Below, piece after piece: positions 30,920 through 40,245 of a DNA stretch of 64,000 nucleotides. The translations under genes were made by a program, and so were the position numbers. The stretch covers positions 434,001-498,000 of the forward strand of contig NZ_MPTA01000001.1 in the NCBI RefSeq assembly GCF_001939075.1, written 5' to 3'. How positions within the stretch are numbered: the stretch's first letter is position 1; the number at the start of each line of letters is the position of its first letter. The notes under the pieces were generated by a model. That model was not told the DNA's origin and did no database searches. It worked only from the letters and a program-made list of their open reading frames with translations. The DNA comes from Paenisporosarcina indica. Lineage in GTDB: Bacteria > Bacillota > Bacilli > Bacillales_A > Planococcaceae.

Positions 30920-31866
30920 AAACCATCCATTTATCCTATCCACACCATGTAAATAATGATTCCATTTTAGGTCCCTATTCTCTAGCGATTGGTTTTTTTG
31001 ACGGAATCCATTTAGGTCATCGAGAAGTTATTGGTCATGCAAAGAAAATAGCGAATGACAAAGGGTTAAAATTAGCGGTGATGACATTTGATCCACACCC
31101 TTCAGTAGTCCTTGGGAAAAGAAACGAAAAAGTGTTTTATATTACACCACTTGATCAAAAACTGGAGTTACTGCAATCCATGGGGGTAGACACCACATTC
31201 GTTGTCCGTTTTACATCTGATTTTGCTCAACTAACACCTGAAAATTTTGTTCACACGTTTATTCGCCAATTGAATGTTGCCCACGTAACTGCTGGCTTCG
31301 ATTTTACTTTTGGTTCCTTTGGTAGAGGTGACATGGACATTATGAAAGAGTTATCCAACAATGATTTTGAGGTCTCTGTCGTTCAGAAAAAAGCAGATAC
31401 CCATGAAAAAATCAGCTCAACACGAATCAGAAACGCCTTGACAGCTGGAGACATGGAAAAAGTCCATAAATTATTAGGTCGCCCATTTCGAATTCCAGGT
31501 GTCGTCGTTCATGGTGACAAACGAGGACGACAAATCGGTTTCCCAACTGCCAATATTCAAGCAAAAGAAGGATCGTTCATTCCGGCCACAGGTGTATATT
31601 CTGTTAGGATGTTAGTACAAGACGAATGGGTTGACGGTGTTTGTAACGTAGGTTATAAGCCTACATTCAAAAATCCGGATGAAAAAAAACTTACTATTGA
31701 AGTGCACTTGTTTAATTTTGACAAGAATATATACGGTGAGGAAGTATTTGTTGACTGGTATCACCACATTCGTGATGAACGTAAATTTGACGGCATTGAA
31801 TCATTAAAGCAACAAATTGATAAAGATAAGCAAACATCCATCGCATTTCTTCAGAAATTACACTAA
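30916..31866 (+). CDS. ribF: Bifunctional riboflavin kinase / FAD synthetase
   Basis: Converts riboflavin to FMN and then FAD. It is 316 residues. The N-terminal nucleotidyltransferase half has GFFDGIHLGHREVI and the SSTRIRNAL motif near residue 170. The C-terminal riboflavin kinase half has GRQIGFPTANI and GVYSVRMLV, with the catalytic Glu in LTIEVHLFNFD. It is coupled to truB by an ATGA overlap, the usual truB-ribF-rpsO order. Confidence 0.97.
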   Translation: MKTIHLSYPHHVNNDSILGPYSLAIGFFDGIHLGHREVIGHAKKIANDKGLKLAVMTFDPHPSVVLGKRNEKVFYITPLDQKLELLQSMGVDTTFVVRFTSDFAQLTPENFVHTFIRQLNVAHVTAGFDFTFGSFGRGDMDIMKELSNNDFEVSVVQKKADTHEKISSTRIRNALTAGDMEKVHKLLGRPFRIPGVVVHGDKRGRQIGFPTANIQAKEGSFIPATGVYSVRMLVQDEWVDGVCNVGYKPTFKNPDEKKLTIEVHLFNFDKNIYGEEVFVDWYHHIRDERKFDGIESLKQQIDKDKQTSIAFLQKLH

Positions 31867-31869
31867 GAG

Positions 31870-31898
31870 TTGCACATTCGCCTGAACTATGCTAAAAT
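31870..31898 (+). promoter_or_regulatory. SigA promoter of rpsO
   Basis: TTGCAC (31870-31875), 17-base spacer, TAAAAT (31893-31898), starting four bases after the ribF stop. Confidence 0.65.
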
Positions 31899-31899
31899 T

Positions 31900-31980
31900 T
31901 TCATGCATAGAGATATGCTTAACTGTTGCTTGGCAAGGCGAATCACCAACGCTTGCTCGGTAATTAGGGATATTATGAGA
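31900..31980 (+). promoter_or_regulatory. Candidate S15-binding leader of rpsO mRNA
   Basis: The approximately 90-base leader has the short hairpin GCATA-GAGA-TATGC (31905-31918). A second pairing of AATCACC with GGTAATT (about 31941-31965) encloses AACGCTTGCTC. S15 represses its own translation through structured leaders in several bacteria, including Bacilli. The structure here is a reading by eye and is not matched to a covariance model. Confidence 0.45.
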
Positions 31981-31997
31981 AATTGGAGGTGAACCGG

Positions 31998-32267
31998 ATG
32001 GCAATTACACAAGAACGTAAAAATGAACTAATCGCTGAATACCGTATTCATGAAAGCGACACTGGTTCTGCAGACATTCAAATCGCTGTGCTTACAGAAG
32101 ATATTAACAACTTAACTGAGCATTTGCGTACACACAAGAAAGATCACCACTCACGTCGCGGTCTTTTAAAAATGGTAGGACGTCGTCGTAGCTTATTAAC
32201 ATACTTACGTGAAAACGAAGTATCACGTTACCGCGAATTGATTACTAAACTTGGTTTACGTCGATAA
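31998..32267 (+). CDS. rpsO: 30S ribosomal protein S15
   Basis: Primary 16S rRNA-binding protein of the small-subunit platform. It is exactly the standard 89 residues from ATG 31998, preceded by GGAGGTG. The signature [26 protein letters not shown] and [22 protein letters not shown] are intact. An upstream in-frame TTG at 31983 would place the ribosome-binding site inside the gene and is rejected. It has its own promoter and terminator, with pnp downstream as in most bacteria. Confidence 0.98.
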   Translation: MAITQERKNELIAEYRIHESDTGSADIQIAVLTEDINNLTEHLRTHKKDHHSRRGLLKMVGRRRSLLTYLRENEVSRYRELITKLGLRR

Positions 32268-32281
32268 GATGCATTTTAGTG

Positions 32282-32307
32282 AAAGCGGGATTCGTCCCGC
32301 TTTTTCT
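32282..32307 (+). terminator. Terminator after rpsO
   Basis: AAAGCGGGA (32282-32290) and TCCCGCTTT (32295-32303) pair perfectly around a stable TTCG tetraloop, followed by T's. Confidence 0.95.
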
Positions 32308-32453
32308 TTATGTTCGTAAAGTTTTCCAAGAAAATAAATACTCTCGTCTATACATTTTATTAATTTTCGCATGATAAACACTTTTTTGATACACTACTAA
32401 TGATACATACAAATAAATTTTCCAGGATTTTTAGTACGAGAGGAGTTCAATCA

Positions 32454-34589
32454 ATGAACGAAAAACAAATATTTAATTTCGAATGGGCAGGTCGCCCTTT
32501 ACAAGTAGAAGTAGGTAAATTTGCAAAACAAGCTAACGGTGCTGTGATGGTACGTTATGGCGATTCTACAGTTCTTTCAACAGCTACTGCTTCAAAACAT
32601 CCAAAACCACTAGACTTCTTCCCACTTACAGTAAATTATGAAGAACGTCTTTATGCTGCAGGTAAAATTCCAGGTGGATTTATAAAACGCGAAGGTCGTC
32701 CCTCTGAAAACGCGATTTTGACTAGTCGTTTAATTGACCGTCCAATCCGTCCGTTATTCCCTGATGGATTCCGTAATGAAGTCCAAGTGATTTCAATCGT
32801 TATGTCTGTTGACCAAGATTGTACGACAGAAATGGCTGCAATGTTAGGTTCTTCATTAGCATTAATGGTTTCTGACATTCCTTTTGGTGGACCAATTGCT
32901 GGTGTGCAAATTGGATTAGTCGATGACCAGTTCGTAATCAATCCTACACAAGCACAACTAGCGAAAAGCACGATTGATTTAGTCGTAGCAGGAACAAAAG
33001 AAGCGATTAACATGGTTGAAGCAGGGGCTTTAGAAGTTCCTGAAGAAGTAATGTTGGAAGCGATCATGTTCGGTCACGAAGAAATTAAAAAATTAGTTGC
33101 GTTCCAAGAAGAAGTTGTCGCAGTAATGGGCAAAGAAAAAACAGACATTAAACTTTATGAGCTTGATGCGGAACTAACAAGCGAAATCAAATCAGTTTGC
33201 GAATCAAACTTAAATGCAGCGATTCAAGTTTACGAAAAGCATGCACGAGAAGAAGCAATTCGTGAAGTGAAAGATGAAGTGCTAGCTACTTATGTTGAAC
33301 GTGAAAGTGATGATGCAACGCTTAAACAAGTTCGTGAAATTTTAGATAAAATGGTTAAAGAAGAAGTTCGTCGTTTAATAACAGAAGATAAAGTCCGACC
33401 AGATGGCCGTAAGTTAGACGAAATTCGTCCACTTTCATCTGAAACGGGTATTTTACCACGCACACATGGTTCTGGCTTATTCACGCGTGGACAAACTCAA
33501 GCACTAAGTATTGCAACACTAGGTGCATTAGGCGATGTTCAAATAATTGATGGCTTAGGAATCGAAGAATCAAAACGATTCATGCATCATTACAATTTCC
33601 CGCAATTCAGTGTTGGAGAAACGGGTCCTATCCGTGGACCAGGCCGTCGTGAAATTGGTCATGGTGCTCTAGGTGAACGTGCCTTAAAAGCTGTACTTCC
33701 AGATGAAAAGGAATTCCCATATACAATTCGTTTAGTTTCTGAAGTTTTAGAATCAAACGGATCGACATCACAAGCAAGTATTTGTGCGTCAACACTTGCC
33801 ATGATGGATGCAGGCGTTCCAATTAAAGCACCAGTAGCAGGAATTGCAATGGGTCTTATCAAACGTGGTGAACACTATTCCGTTCTTTCAGACATTCAAG
33901 GGATGGAAGATCACTTAGGCGATATGGACTTTAAGGTGGCAGGAACGGCTAAAGGTGTTACTGCTCTTCAGATGGACATTAAGATTGACGGATTATCTCG
34001 TAGTATATTAGAAGAAGCATTAACGCAAGCAAAAATAGGCCGTATGCATATTTTAGATAGTATGATGGCTACAATTTCTGAACCACGTGAGAAGTTGTCT
34101 AAATTCGCTCCGAAAATTGTGATGGTTAAAATTAATCCTGATAAGATTCGTGATGTTATTGGACCGGGTGGTAAACAAATCAATAAAATCATCGACGAAA
34201 CTGGCGTGAAAATTGATACGGAGCAAGATGGATCAATTTACATTTCTTCAATCGACGAAGACATGATCGCACGTGCAAAAGAAATTATTGAAAGTATTGT
34301 ACGCGTAGCGGTTGTTGGTGAATATTATATGGGTAAAGTGAAACGAATCGAGAAATTCGGTGCATTTGTAGAAATTTTCCCTGGAAAAGACGGACTTCTT
34401 CATATTTCTGAAATTCAAGAAGAGCGTACGAAAGCAGTGGAAGATGTCTTGAAACTTGACGATGAATTATTTGTGAAAGTAATTGAAATCGATAATCAAG
34501 GTCGCGTGAATCTATCTCGTAAAATCGTCGTGAAAGAAGAAAAAGAAGCGGCGGAAAAAGAGCAAGCAGAAACAGAACAAGCAGAATAA
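32454..34589 (+). CDS. pnp: Polyribonucleotide nucleotidyltransferase (PNPase)
   Basis: Phosphorolytic 3'-5' exoribonuclease and main mRNA-decay enzyme of Bacilli. It is 711 residues from ATG 32454 ([24 protein letters not shown]), with GGAG upstream; the frame could open from ATG 32400 but without a binding site. Two RNase PH-like domains flank an alpha-helical linker, followed by KH ([15 protein letters not shown]) and S1 ([28 protein letters not shown]) domains. The C-terminus ends in an acidic Glu/Ala tail. In Bacilli it is proposed to associate with RNase Y and RNase J, both encoded in this window. Confidence 0.98.
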   Translation: MNEKQIFNFEWAGRPLQVEVGKFAKQANGAVMVRYGDSTVLSTATASKHPKPLDFFPLTVNYEERLYAAGKIPGGFIKREGRPSENAILTSRLIDRPIRPLFPDGFRNEVQVISIVMSVDQDCTTEMAAMLGSSLALMVSDIPFGGPIAGVQIGLVDDQFVINPTQAQLAKSTIDLVVAGTKEAINMVEAGALEVPEEVMLEAIMFGHEEIKKLVAFQEEVVAVMGKEKTDIKLYELDAELTSEIKSVCESNLNAAIQVYEKHAREEAIREVKDEVLATYVERESDDATLKQVREILDKMVKEEVRRLITEDKVRPDGRKLDEIRPLSSETGILPRTHGSGLFTRGQTQALSIATLGALGDVQIIDGLGIEESKRFMHHYNFPQFSVGETGPIRGPGRREIGHGALGERALKAVLPDEKEFPYTIRLVSEVLESNGSTSQASICASTLAMMDAGVPIKAPVAGIAMGLIKRGEHYSVLSDIQGMEDHLGDMDFKVAGTAKGVTALQMDIKIDGLSRSILEEALTQAKIGRMHILDSMMATISEPREKLSKFAPKIVMVKINPDKIRDVIGPGGKQINKIIDETGVKIDTEQDGSIYISSIDEDMIARAKEIIESIVRVAVVGEYYMGKVKRIEKFGAFVEIFPGKDGLLHISEIQEERTKAVEDVLKLDDELFVKVIEIDNQGRVNLSRKIVVKEEKEAAEKEQAETEQAE

Positions 34590-34598
34590 TAAACACAG

Positions 34599-34634
34599 AA
34601 AAGGTTGCCATATTTGTGTATGGCAACCTTTTTG
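34599..34634 (+). terminator. Terminator after pnp
   Basis: AAAAGGTTGCCATA (34599-34612) pairs perfectly with the TATGGCAACCTTTT arm (34619-34632). It lies in front of mlpA, which supports a start for mlpA downstream of it. Confidence 0.95.
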
Positions 34635-34660
34635 GCAAAAGTATGGGGGATAAATTTACA

Positions 34661-35899
34661 GTGTTACAAAAAAGAACTAGTCAAAATGGAGTGCGTATCA
34701 TTTCTGAACACATTCCACACGTCCGATCTGTTGCCGTGGGAGTCTGGGTATATGTTGGGTCAAAACATGAAACACCAGAGGAAAATGGATTAACACATTT
34801 CATTGAACATATGCTTTTTAAAGGCACAGCCACTCGTTCTGCTCGACAAATTGCAGAAGAATTTGATCGCATCGGTGGGTATGTTAATGCATTTACTTCA
34901 AAAGAAAATACTTGTTACTATGCAAAAGTGCTAGATCATCATGCGAAACATGCCATTTCGGTTTTGGCCGATATGTTTTTCCATTCGCAATTTGATGAGC
35001 AAGAGCTAGATAAGGAACGCCAAGTTGTTCTAGAAGAGATATTAATGGTTGAAGATACACCCGACGATGATGTGCATGAACAATTATGGAATGTAATGTA
35101 CCCTAATCAGCCTTTAGGAGCTTCCATTTTAGGAACAAAAGCGACACTCGAGACATTCAGCAAAGATTCAATTCATCAATTTATGGATCATCACTATCGA
35201 CCAGAACATATTGTCATCTCTGTAGCAGGCAATATTCCAGATGGTTATATTGACTACATCGATTCATTATTTGGTCATTTTACTTCAAACTCTGCAAGAG
35301 TGGATCGCCTCGAGCCTGACAGTCCAATTTTTCATCCTGGTGAATCTCGAAAAACGCGAGAAACCGAACAAGGACACCTCTGTTTGGGCTATCCAGGGTT
35401 AAGTGTAAGAGATCAACACATCTATGATTTAGTTGTGTTGAATAATATTTTAGGCGGCAATATGTCTTCCCGTTTATTTCAAGAAGTTCGAGAAGAGAAA
35501 GCCTTGGCCTATTCAATTTATTCATACCATTCGTCTTACGAAGATTCAGGGTCACTTGCAATCTATGGTGGCACGTCAAGCAATCAATTGCAAAAACTTC
35601 AGGAAACCATCCAGGAAACCATACAAAAAGTGGTGGATGATGGTGTGACGAATACAGAAGTTAACAATGCAAAAGAACAACTAAAAGGCAATTTAATGTT
35701 AGGGTTAGAAAGCACGAACGCACGCATGACCCGCAATGGTAAAAATGAATTAACTTTCAGTGCACATAAAACATATGATGAGACTTTACAAGAAATTGAC
35801 GAAGTTCACATACATCATGTACAAAAACTTGTGACTGAAATTTTTGCCCATAAACCAGCAATTTCTATTATTACACCTTCGAAAGACAATCCTTTGTGA
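34661..35899 (+). CDS. mlpA: M16-family zinc protease MlpA (YmxG)
   Basis: Processing-peptidase-like metalloprotease. The inverted zinc motif HFIEH is followed by the distal Glu in VVLEEILMVEDTPDDD, both as in active members. I chose GTG 34661 because GGGGGA lies ten bases upstream and the protein then starts MLQKRTSQNGVRI, aligning in length with B. subtilis MlpA (MIKRYTCPNGVRI). ATG 34643 is an alternative. A still earlier GTG lies inside the pnp terminator. It is 412 residues and cytoplasmic. In B. subtilis it is reported to affect regulation of protease genes. A terminator overlaps its stop. Confidence 0.93.
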   Translation: MLQKRTSQNGVRIISEHIPHVRSVAVGVWVYVGSKHETPEENGLTHFIEHMLFKGTATRSARQIAEEFDRIGGYVNAFTSKENTCYYAKVLDHHAKHAISVLADMFFHSQFDEQELDKERQVVLEEILMVEDTPDDDVHEQLWNVMYPNQPLGASILGTKATLETFSKDSIHQFMDHHYRPEHIVISVAGNIPDGYIDYIDSLFGHFTSNSARVDRLEPDSPIFHPGESRKTRETEQGHLCLGYPGLSVRDQHIYDLVVLNNILGGNMSSRLFQEVREEKALAYSIYSYHSSYEDSGSLAIYGGTSSNQLQKLQETIQETIQKVVDDGVTNTEVNNAKEQLKGNLMLGLESTNARMTRNGKNELTFSAHKTYDETLQEIDEVHIHHVQKLVTEIFAHKPAISIITPSKDNPL

Positions 35900-35911
35900 T
35901 TGTCTTTTTTG
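35882..35911 (+). terminator. Terminator overlapping the end of mlpA
   Basis: AAAGACAAT (35882-35890) pairs with ATTGTCTTT (35899-35907), followed by T's; the stop codon is in the loop/right arm. Confidence 0.9.
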
Positions 35912-35929
35912 TATATAAAGTAAAAAATT

Positions 35930-36106
35930 GTGAAAGCTTTTCCTCCTAAATCGAGCCCACAGAAAATGTTCATCATTTTAGAATGGACTAAGTATTCCCT
36001 ATAATAACGCTACGGCGCATTGTGGATGTCTCTCGCGAGAACCCAGTCAAAAGATCATTTCCATGTCTTCTTGCTCGCGATACCACTTGAAATGCGCCTA
36101 ATATGG
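35930..36106 (+). repeat. Dispersed structured intergenic repeat, copy B (5' half only)
   Basis: Related to copy A (10130-10445) and copy C (50090-50527), but lacking their second half. Shared blocks are AAAGCTTTT.CCT, TAAGTATTCCCTATAATAACGC, CATTGTGGATG, GTCTTCT and ATACCACT. It can fold into a long hairpin: GGCGCATT pairs with AATGCGCC at its ends, GTGG-GTC with GAT-CCAC, and GCGAGAA with TTGCTCGC inside. The remaining gap to ymxH (36107-36316) has no convincing gene; a 64-codon frame there (36103-36297) has no ribosome-binding site. Confidence 0.7.
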
Positions 36107-36278
36107 TTCTGATTATGTATATTGATTTCATCAAATTCAATTCAGTGTATACAATTAACAAACAAGGCTTTCAAATAACTTGCAGTAAAAACCATTGTTC
36201 TTTTTTGCTGTTCTTTGTTGTCGGTGTCGGTCTACCACAGCCTTCTTCACATTTCTGTGAACATGTGTATCTTCATTG

Positions 36279-36288
36279 CATATATATA
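36279..36288 (+). promoter_or_regulatory. Possible sporulation-type -10 element before ymxH
   Basis: CATATATATA (36279-36288) resembles the CATA-type -10 boxes of SigE/SigK promoters. It lies 29 bases before the ymxH start, which would suit dpaAB expression in the mother cell. The -35 region is not clear, so this is weak. Confidence 0.25.
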
Positions 36289-36316
36289 GGGAGATGAACA
36301 TGGAGGAGGAGTCATT

Positions 36317-36586
36317 ATGTTGCTATCAGAAATGGCTGTGAAAGAATTAATCCAAATTGAAGATGGCAAACGATTTGGATTGTTGGCTGATACAGAATTA
36401 CTTTTTGAACCAACTAGTGGTAAAATCATTGGATTTCTCATTCTAAAAGAACATGGAAGTCGGCCGTTCAAATCAAAAAGTTCCCACCACAATGTGTATA
36501 TCGCGTGGGAAGATATTATATTGATTGGTGAGAACCGTATTTTATTTACGAAAACATCCCATTTAAATTCGGAGCTGGCCAAATGA
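36317..36586 (+). CDS. ymxH: YlmC/YmxH-family PRC-barrel sporulation protein
   Basis: An 89-residue PRC-barrel-like protein (KELIQIEDGKRFGLLADTELLFEPTSGKIIGFLI). Members of this family occur in spore formers and lie before dpaA in Bacilli. The molecular role is not established. The start ATG 36317 follows GGAGGAGG. It overlaps dpaA by four bases (ATGA), so it is the first gene of a ymxH-dpaA-dpaB unit. Confidence 0.9.
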   Translation: MLLSEMAVKELIQIEDGKRFGLLADTELLFEPTSGKIIGFLILKEHGSRPFKSKSSHHNVYIAWEDIILIGENRILFTKTSHLNSELAK

Positions 36587-37401
36587 CGACACTAAAATGG
36601 TGTGTCATTGGCGTAGATCCACGGATGGAAAGGCTCGCGAGCCTATTAACTGATTCAAATGTAAATGTATTATATTTGCAAACAAAGGCATGGAGTTACC
36701 AAGTTGAACGTGATTTAGCAGTGTATCAACCAGATGTTTTAGTATTACCCATACAACCACTCGAAGTTGTGACGGACTCCATCGGATTAGAATATTTTCA
36801 AACGATTAAAAAATGTTTTGTCGGAAGGTTATCCCCAGAATGGACACGCTTTTTTGAAGCAAGTGAACTAGACATGGAGCCTTATCTTGAAAACGAACAT
36901 TTTATTTGGCTTAATGCAAAATTAACAGCAGAAGGATTTATTGCCGCATATTATAATGAGGAACAAGAAACAGTCGCCGGAAAACATTTTTTGATTTCGG
37001 GGTTCGGTCGAGTTGCAAAATTACTTGCCGCACAGCTGAAACGGATGGATGCCCATCCGCAAATTGTCGTTAGATCACCAGTTCAGTTAGCAGAAGCACA
37101 TGCAATGGGGTATGAAGCGTGTAAGTTGGAACCTGGAATAGATTGCAATAAGGCGATTTTTATCAATACGATTCCAGCTAGATGGCTAACTGAAGATTAC
37201 CGCTCATTAGTAACAACATGCCAACGGTTTTATGATATAGCTTCTTCTCCAGGTTGTTTAGTTGTAGAAGATGAATTATCGGATATCTATCGACTCTACA
37301 CTTCATTACCGGGTCAATTTATTAAAGAGGACGCGGCGAAATTACTATTTACTTGTGTAACAAAGTCAATTAAACATCTTGAAGGAGGAACGGTGTGTTA
37401 A
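36583..37401 (+). CDS. dpaA: Dipicolinate synthase subunit A (SpoVFA)
   Basis: With DpaB it oxidises dihydrodipicolinate to dipicolinic acid in the mother cell; dipicolinate with calcium fills the spore core. It is 272 residues, about 25 shorter than the B. subtilis protein. The NAD(P)-binding Rossmann motif is GFGRVAKLLAAQL near residue 146, and INTIPARWL and YDIASSPG match the conserved C-terminal blocks. The N-terminal half is divergent. It overlaps ymxH by ATGA and dpaB by seven bases. Sequence alone gives the call; context with dpaB, asd and dapA makes it firm. Confidence 0.9.
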   Translation: MTTLKWCVIGVDPRMERLASLLTDSNVNVLYLQTKAWSYQVERDLAVYQPDVLVLPIQPLEVVTDSIGLEYFQTIKKCFVGRLSPEWTRFFEASELDMEPYLENEHFIWLNAKLTAEGFIAAYYNEEQETVAGKHFLISGFGRVAKLLAAQLKRMDAHPQIVVRSPVQLAEAHAMGYEACKLEPGIDCNKAIFINTIPARWLTEDYRSLVTTCQRFYDIASSPGCLVVEDELSDIYRLYTSLPGQFIKEDAAKLLFTCVTKSIKHLEGGTVC

Positions 37402-37982
37402 CTGGTAAACGAATAGGTTTTGGGATTACTGCTTCACATTGTACGTATGAAGAAGTGGTTCCGAAAATTGCTGTACTTAGGGAACAAGGAGCTATTGTTG
37501 TGCCAATTGTGTCACATTCCGTGTTAGTGGCAGCTACACGGTTCGGTACAGGGGATGAATGGGTTCGCAAAATCGAAGAAGCTGCAGGTGCAAAAGTGAT
37601 TTCAACAATTGCAGACGCTGAACCATTAGGACCGAAAACACCAGTAGATTGTATGGTCATTGCACCAATGACTGGAAACTCAATCAGCCGATTTGCAAAT
37701 GCATCTACAGATTCACCTGTATTAATGGCAGCAAAAGCGACCATGAGAAATGGCACGCCCGTAGTACTAGGCATATCAACAAACGATGCATTAGGATTAA
37801 ATGGAGTCAATATTATGAAATTATTAAACGCAAAACATATTTATTTTATTCCATTCGGTCAAGACGATCCATTTAAGAAACCAAATTCCCTTATCTCGGA
37901 TTTTGATCTTATTGTTCCAACAATCTTGAAAGCAATGGAACATCAACAACTGCAGCCTGTGCTTATTCAACATAAAAAGTGA
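37395..37982 (+). CDS. dpaB: Dipicolinate synthase subunit B (SpoVFB, flavoprotein-like)
   Basis: A 195-residue flavodoxin-like protein of the flavoprotein/decarboxylase fold. It begins MLTGKRIGFGITASHCTYEEVVPKI and has the family segment CMVIAPMTGNSISRFANASTDSPVLMAAKA. It is the second subunit of dipicolinate synthase. The start is GTG 37395, with GGAGGA upstream, overlapping the dpaA end by seven bases. Length equals the B. subtilis subunit to within a few residues. Confidence 0.96.
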   Translation: MLTGKRIGFGITASHCTYEEVVPKIAVLREQGAIVVPIVSHSVLVAATRFGTGDEWVRKIEEAAGAKVISTIADAEPLGPKTPVDCMVIAPMTGNSISRFANASTDSPVLMAAKATMRNGTPVVLGISTNDALGLNGVNIMKLLNAKHIYFIPFGQDDPFKKPNSLISDFDLIVPTILKAMEHQQLQPVLIQHKK

Positions 37983-38065
37983 ACTAATTTTCATGCACAT
38001 TCCCGCAAGAATATGATACAATACCGACAATGTGTCCAATTAGTTGGATAAAGGGAGTGAGTGTA

Positions 38066-39106
38066 ATGTCAAAAAAATATATAGTTGCTGTAGTCGGTGC
38101 AACCGGTGCGGTAGGACAGAAAATGATGGAACAACTTGTCAAACGTGATTTTCCTATCCAACATATAAAATTCTTAGCATCTGCACGTTCTGCTGGGAAA
38201 GTAATTGAATTTAATGGGCAATCGTACACAATTGAAGAGGCAACACCCGAAGCGTTTGATGGAGTGGAAATTGCTCTATTTAGTGCAGGTGGCTCTGTCT
38301 CTAAATTACTTGCACCGGAAGCTGCGAAACGTGGTGCGATTGTCATTGACAATACGAGTGCATTCCGAATGGATCAAGATATTCCACTCGTTGTACCGGA
38401 AGTGAATCGACAAGATCTTAAATTACACAATGGCATAATTGCAAATCCAAATTGCTCTACCATTCAAATGGTTTGTGCACTTCAGCCATTAAGAGAAGCA
38501 TTTGGCTTGAAAAATGTCATCGTTTCAACTTACCAAGCCGTGTCTGGTGCAGGTGCTGTTGCAATAAAAGAGCTAGAGGAACAAAGTCGAACATTTGGAG
38601 AGACCAAAAATGTTTCGGCACAAGTATTACCTGTTAAAGGTGCCGAAACACATTACCCGATCGCATTTAATGCAATTCCTCAGATTGATACGTTTGATGA
38701 TAATGGCTATACGTTAGAAGAAATGAAAATGATCAATGAAACGAAAAAAATTCTGCATATGCCTGGTCTAGCAGTCACAGCAACATGTGTACGCTTGCCG
38801 GTTGTTTCCGGTCACTCTGAATCTGTCTTTATCGAAGTGGAAAATGAAGGGGTTAGCGTATCGGACATTCGGTCGATTTTAGAATCTGCGAATGGAATAA
38901 AAGTATTAGATAATCCCGAGAAACAGGAATATCCAATGCCTTTATTTGCAGAAGGTCAGGATGAAGTGTTTGTTGGACGAATTCGAAAGGATCTATCAAA
39001 TGCTAAAGGGTTTCATATGTGGATTGTAGCAGACAACTTATTAAAAGGTGCTGCGCTTAACTCAATTCAAATTGCAGAAGCGATGATTGAAGACGGTATT
39101 ATCTAA
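38066..39106 (+). CDS. asd: Aspartate-semialdehyde dehydrogenase
   Basis: Reduces aspartyl phosphate to aspartate semialdehyde, the branch point to lysine, diaminopimelate and dipicolinate as well as threonine/methionine. It is 346 residues from ATG 38066, with AAGGGAG upstream; an in-frame opening at 38030 is not supported. NADP-binding GATGAVGQ is near the start, and the catalytic Cys is in NPNCSTIQMV. TACAAT at 38017-38022, preceded by TG (extended -10), is a plausible promoter 40 bases upstream. dapA follows after 13 bases. In B. subtilis the aspartokinase gene dapG lies between them and is missing here. Confidence 0.97.
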   Translation: MSKKYIVAVVGATGAVGQKMMEQLVKRDFPIQHIKFLASARSAGKVIEFNGQSYTIEEATPEAFDGVEIALFSAGGSVSKLLAPEAAKRGAIVIDNTSAFRMDQDIPLVVPEVNRQDLKLHNGIIANPNCSTIQMVCALQPLREAFGLKNVIVSTYQAVSGAGAVAIKELEEQSRTFGETKNVSAQVLPVKGAETHYPIAFNAIPQIDTFDDNGYTLEEMKMINETKKILHMPGLAVTATCVRLPVVSGHSESVFIEVENEGVSVSDIRSILESANGIKVLDNPEKQEYPMPLFAEGQDEVFVGRIRKDLSNAKGFHMWIVADNLLKGAALNSIQIAEAMIEDGII

Positions 39107-39119
39107 AGGAGAGATTATT

Positions 39120-40013
39120 ATGCAAATCGGCCGTGTATCTACAGCGATGGTTACACCATTTTTACCAGATGGAGCCATTCATTTTGAGATGGTTGCAAAA
39201 CTAATTGAACATTTAATTGCCACAGGGACGGATTCCATCGTAGTTTGTGGGACGACGGGTGAATCACCTACATTGACAGATCAAGAAAAAGTAGATTTAA
39301 TTCGCTTTACTGTTGAATCGGTAAATAATCGAATACCAGTATTCGCAGGAACTGGCAGTAACAGTACAAGAGCTTCAATTGAGCTGACCAAACTAGCTGA
39401 AGATGCTGGAGTAGACGGAATAATGTTGGTTACGCCATACTATAACAAGCCAGATCAACGCGGAATGTATGAACACTTTAAACAAATCGCGAGTGAAACA
39501 AAATTGCCTGTCCTGCTTTACAATATACCAGGTCGTTCTGTCGTGAATATGTTACCAGAAACTGTTGTAGCTTTAAGTAAAATCCCCAATATCCAGGCTA
39601 TTAAAGAGGCTGGTGGGAACTTAGAACAAATGTCAGATATTATTTCTGAGTGCCCTGATGATTTTGCTGTTTATAGCGGAGATGATGGCTTAACATTGCC
39701 ACTTCTTTCTATTGGTGGTGTAGGGATTGTATCCGTAGTTTCTCATGTAGTTGGAGAGGATATGCAAAAGTTAATAACGGCTTTTGAAGAAGGAAGACAT
39801 AAAGATGCAGCGACGATACACCATGCTATGCTCCCGTTAATACGGGCAATGTTTGCAAAACCGAACCCTGTTCCTGTCAAATACGCATTAACTAAATTAG
39901 GGCTGGATGTAGGTACTGTACGCTTACCGCTTGTTGATATGACAAATGAAGAAAAGCAAGAATTTGATTCAGCGTGGGATAAATATGAAGAAAAAAGAAA
40001 GTTATTCAAATAA
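39120..40013 (+). CDS. dapA: 4-hydroxy-tetrahydrodipicolinate synthase
   Basis: Condenses pyruvate with aspartate semialdehyde, the first committed step to diaminopimelate, lysine and spore dipicolinate. It is a 297-residue TIM barrel. The Schiff-base Lys is in IQAIKEAGGN, the Tyr in LLYNIPGRSVV, and the Thr-Thr pair in CGTTGESPTL. The start is ATG 39120 with AAAGGAGAG upstream; an earlier opening inside asd is rejected. It forms asd-dapA, directly downstream of dpaAB. A terminator follows. Confidence 0.97.
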   Translation: MQIGRVSTAMVTPFLPDGAIHFEMVAKLIEHLIATGTDSIVVCGTTGESPTLTDQEKVDLIRFTVESVNNRIPVFAGTGSNSTRASIELTKLAEDAGVDGIMLVTPYYNKPDQRGMYEHFKQIASETKLPVLLYNIPGRSVVNMLPETVVALSKIPNIQAIKEAGGNLEQMSDIISECPDDFAVYSGDDGLTLPLLSIGGVGIVSVVSHVVGEDMQKLITAFEEGRHKDAATIHHAMLPLIRAMFAKPNPVPVKYALTKLGLDVGTVRLPLVDMTNEEKQEFDSAWDKYEEKRKLFK

Positions 40014-40022
40014 TTATTTACG

Positions 40023-40050
40023 AAAGGTCAGTTCCTAACTGGCCTTTTTT
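40023..40050 (+). terminator. Terminator after dapA
   Basis: AAAGGTCAGTT (40023-40033) pairs with AACTGGCCTTT (40037-40047), with one G-T pair and a three-base loop, followed by T's. Confidence 0.9.
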
Positions 40051-40169
40051 ACGTCAATTATTAATCTGTAGCCAGTACTTAAGTTTTAAGACCTTCGGAA
40101 AAAAAGCATTTTTCGTAGCACCCCTCCCATAACAAAGTCTTCATAAAACGACACTTTCCGCTTTTATTA

Positions 40170-40198
40170 TTGTACTGTTGTCAGGTGTTAGATATAAT
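40170..40198 (+). promoter_or_regulatory. SigA promoter of rnjB
   Basis: TTGTAC (40170-40175), 17-base spacer, perfect TATAAT (40193-40198), 48 bases before the rnjB start. Confidence 0.7.
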
Positions 40199-40245
40199 GT
40201 ATTGAAGTGGATAAATGTTCGGGTATATTTTTAGGAGGAAAGCAC

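Noticed and set aside
36103-36297. 64-codon frame upstream of ymxH
   Set aside because: No binding site, runs over the end of a repeat copy, and the product looks like chance sequence.
37983-38065. Lysine riboswitch or other riboswitch before asd/dapA
   Set aside because: The gap is only 83 bases and shows a promoter, too short for a lysine riboswitch and without its conserved blocks.
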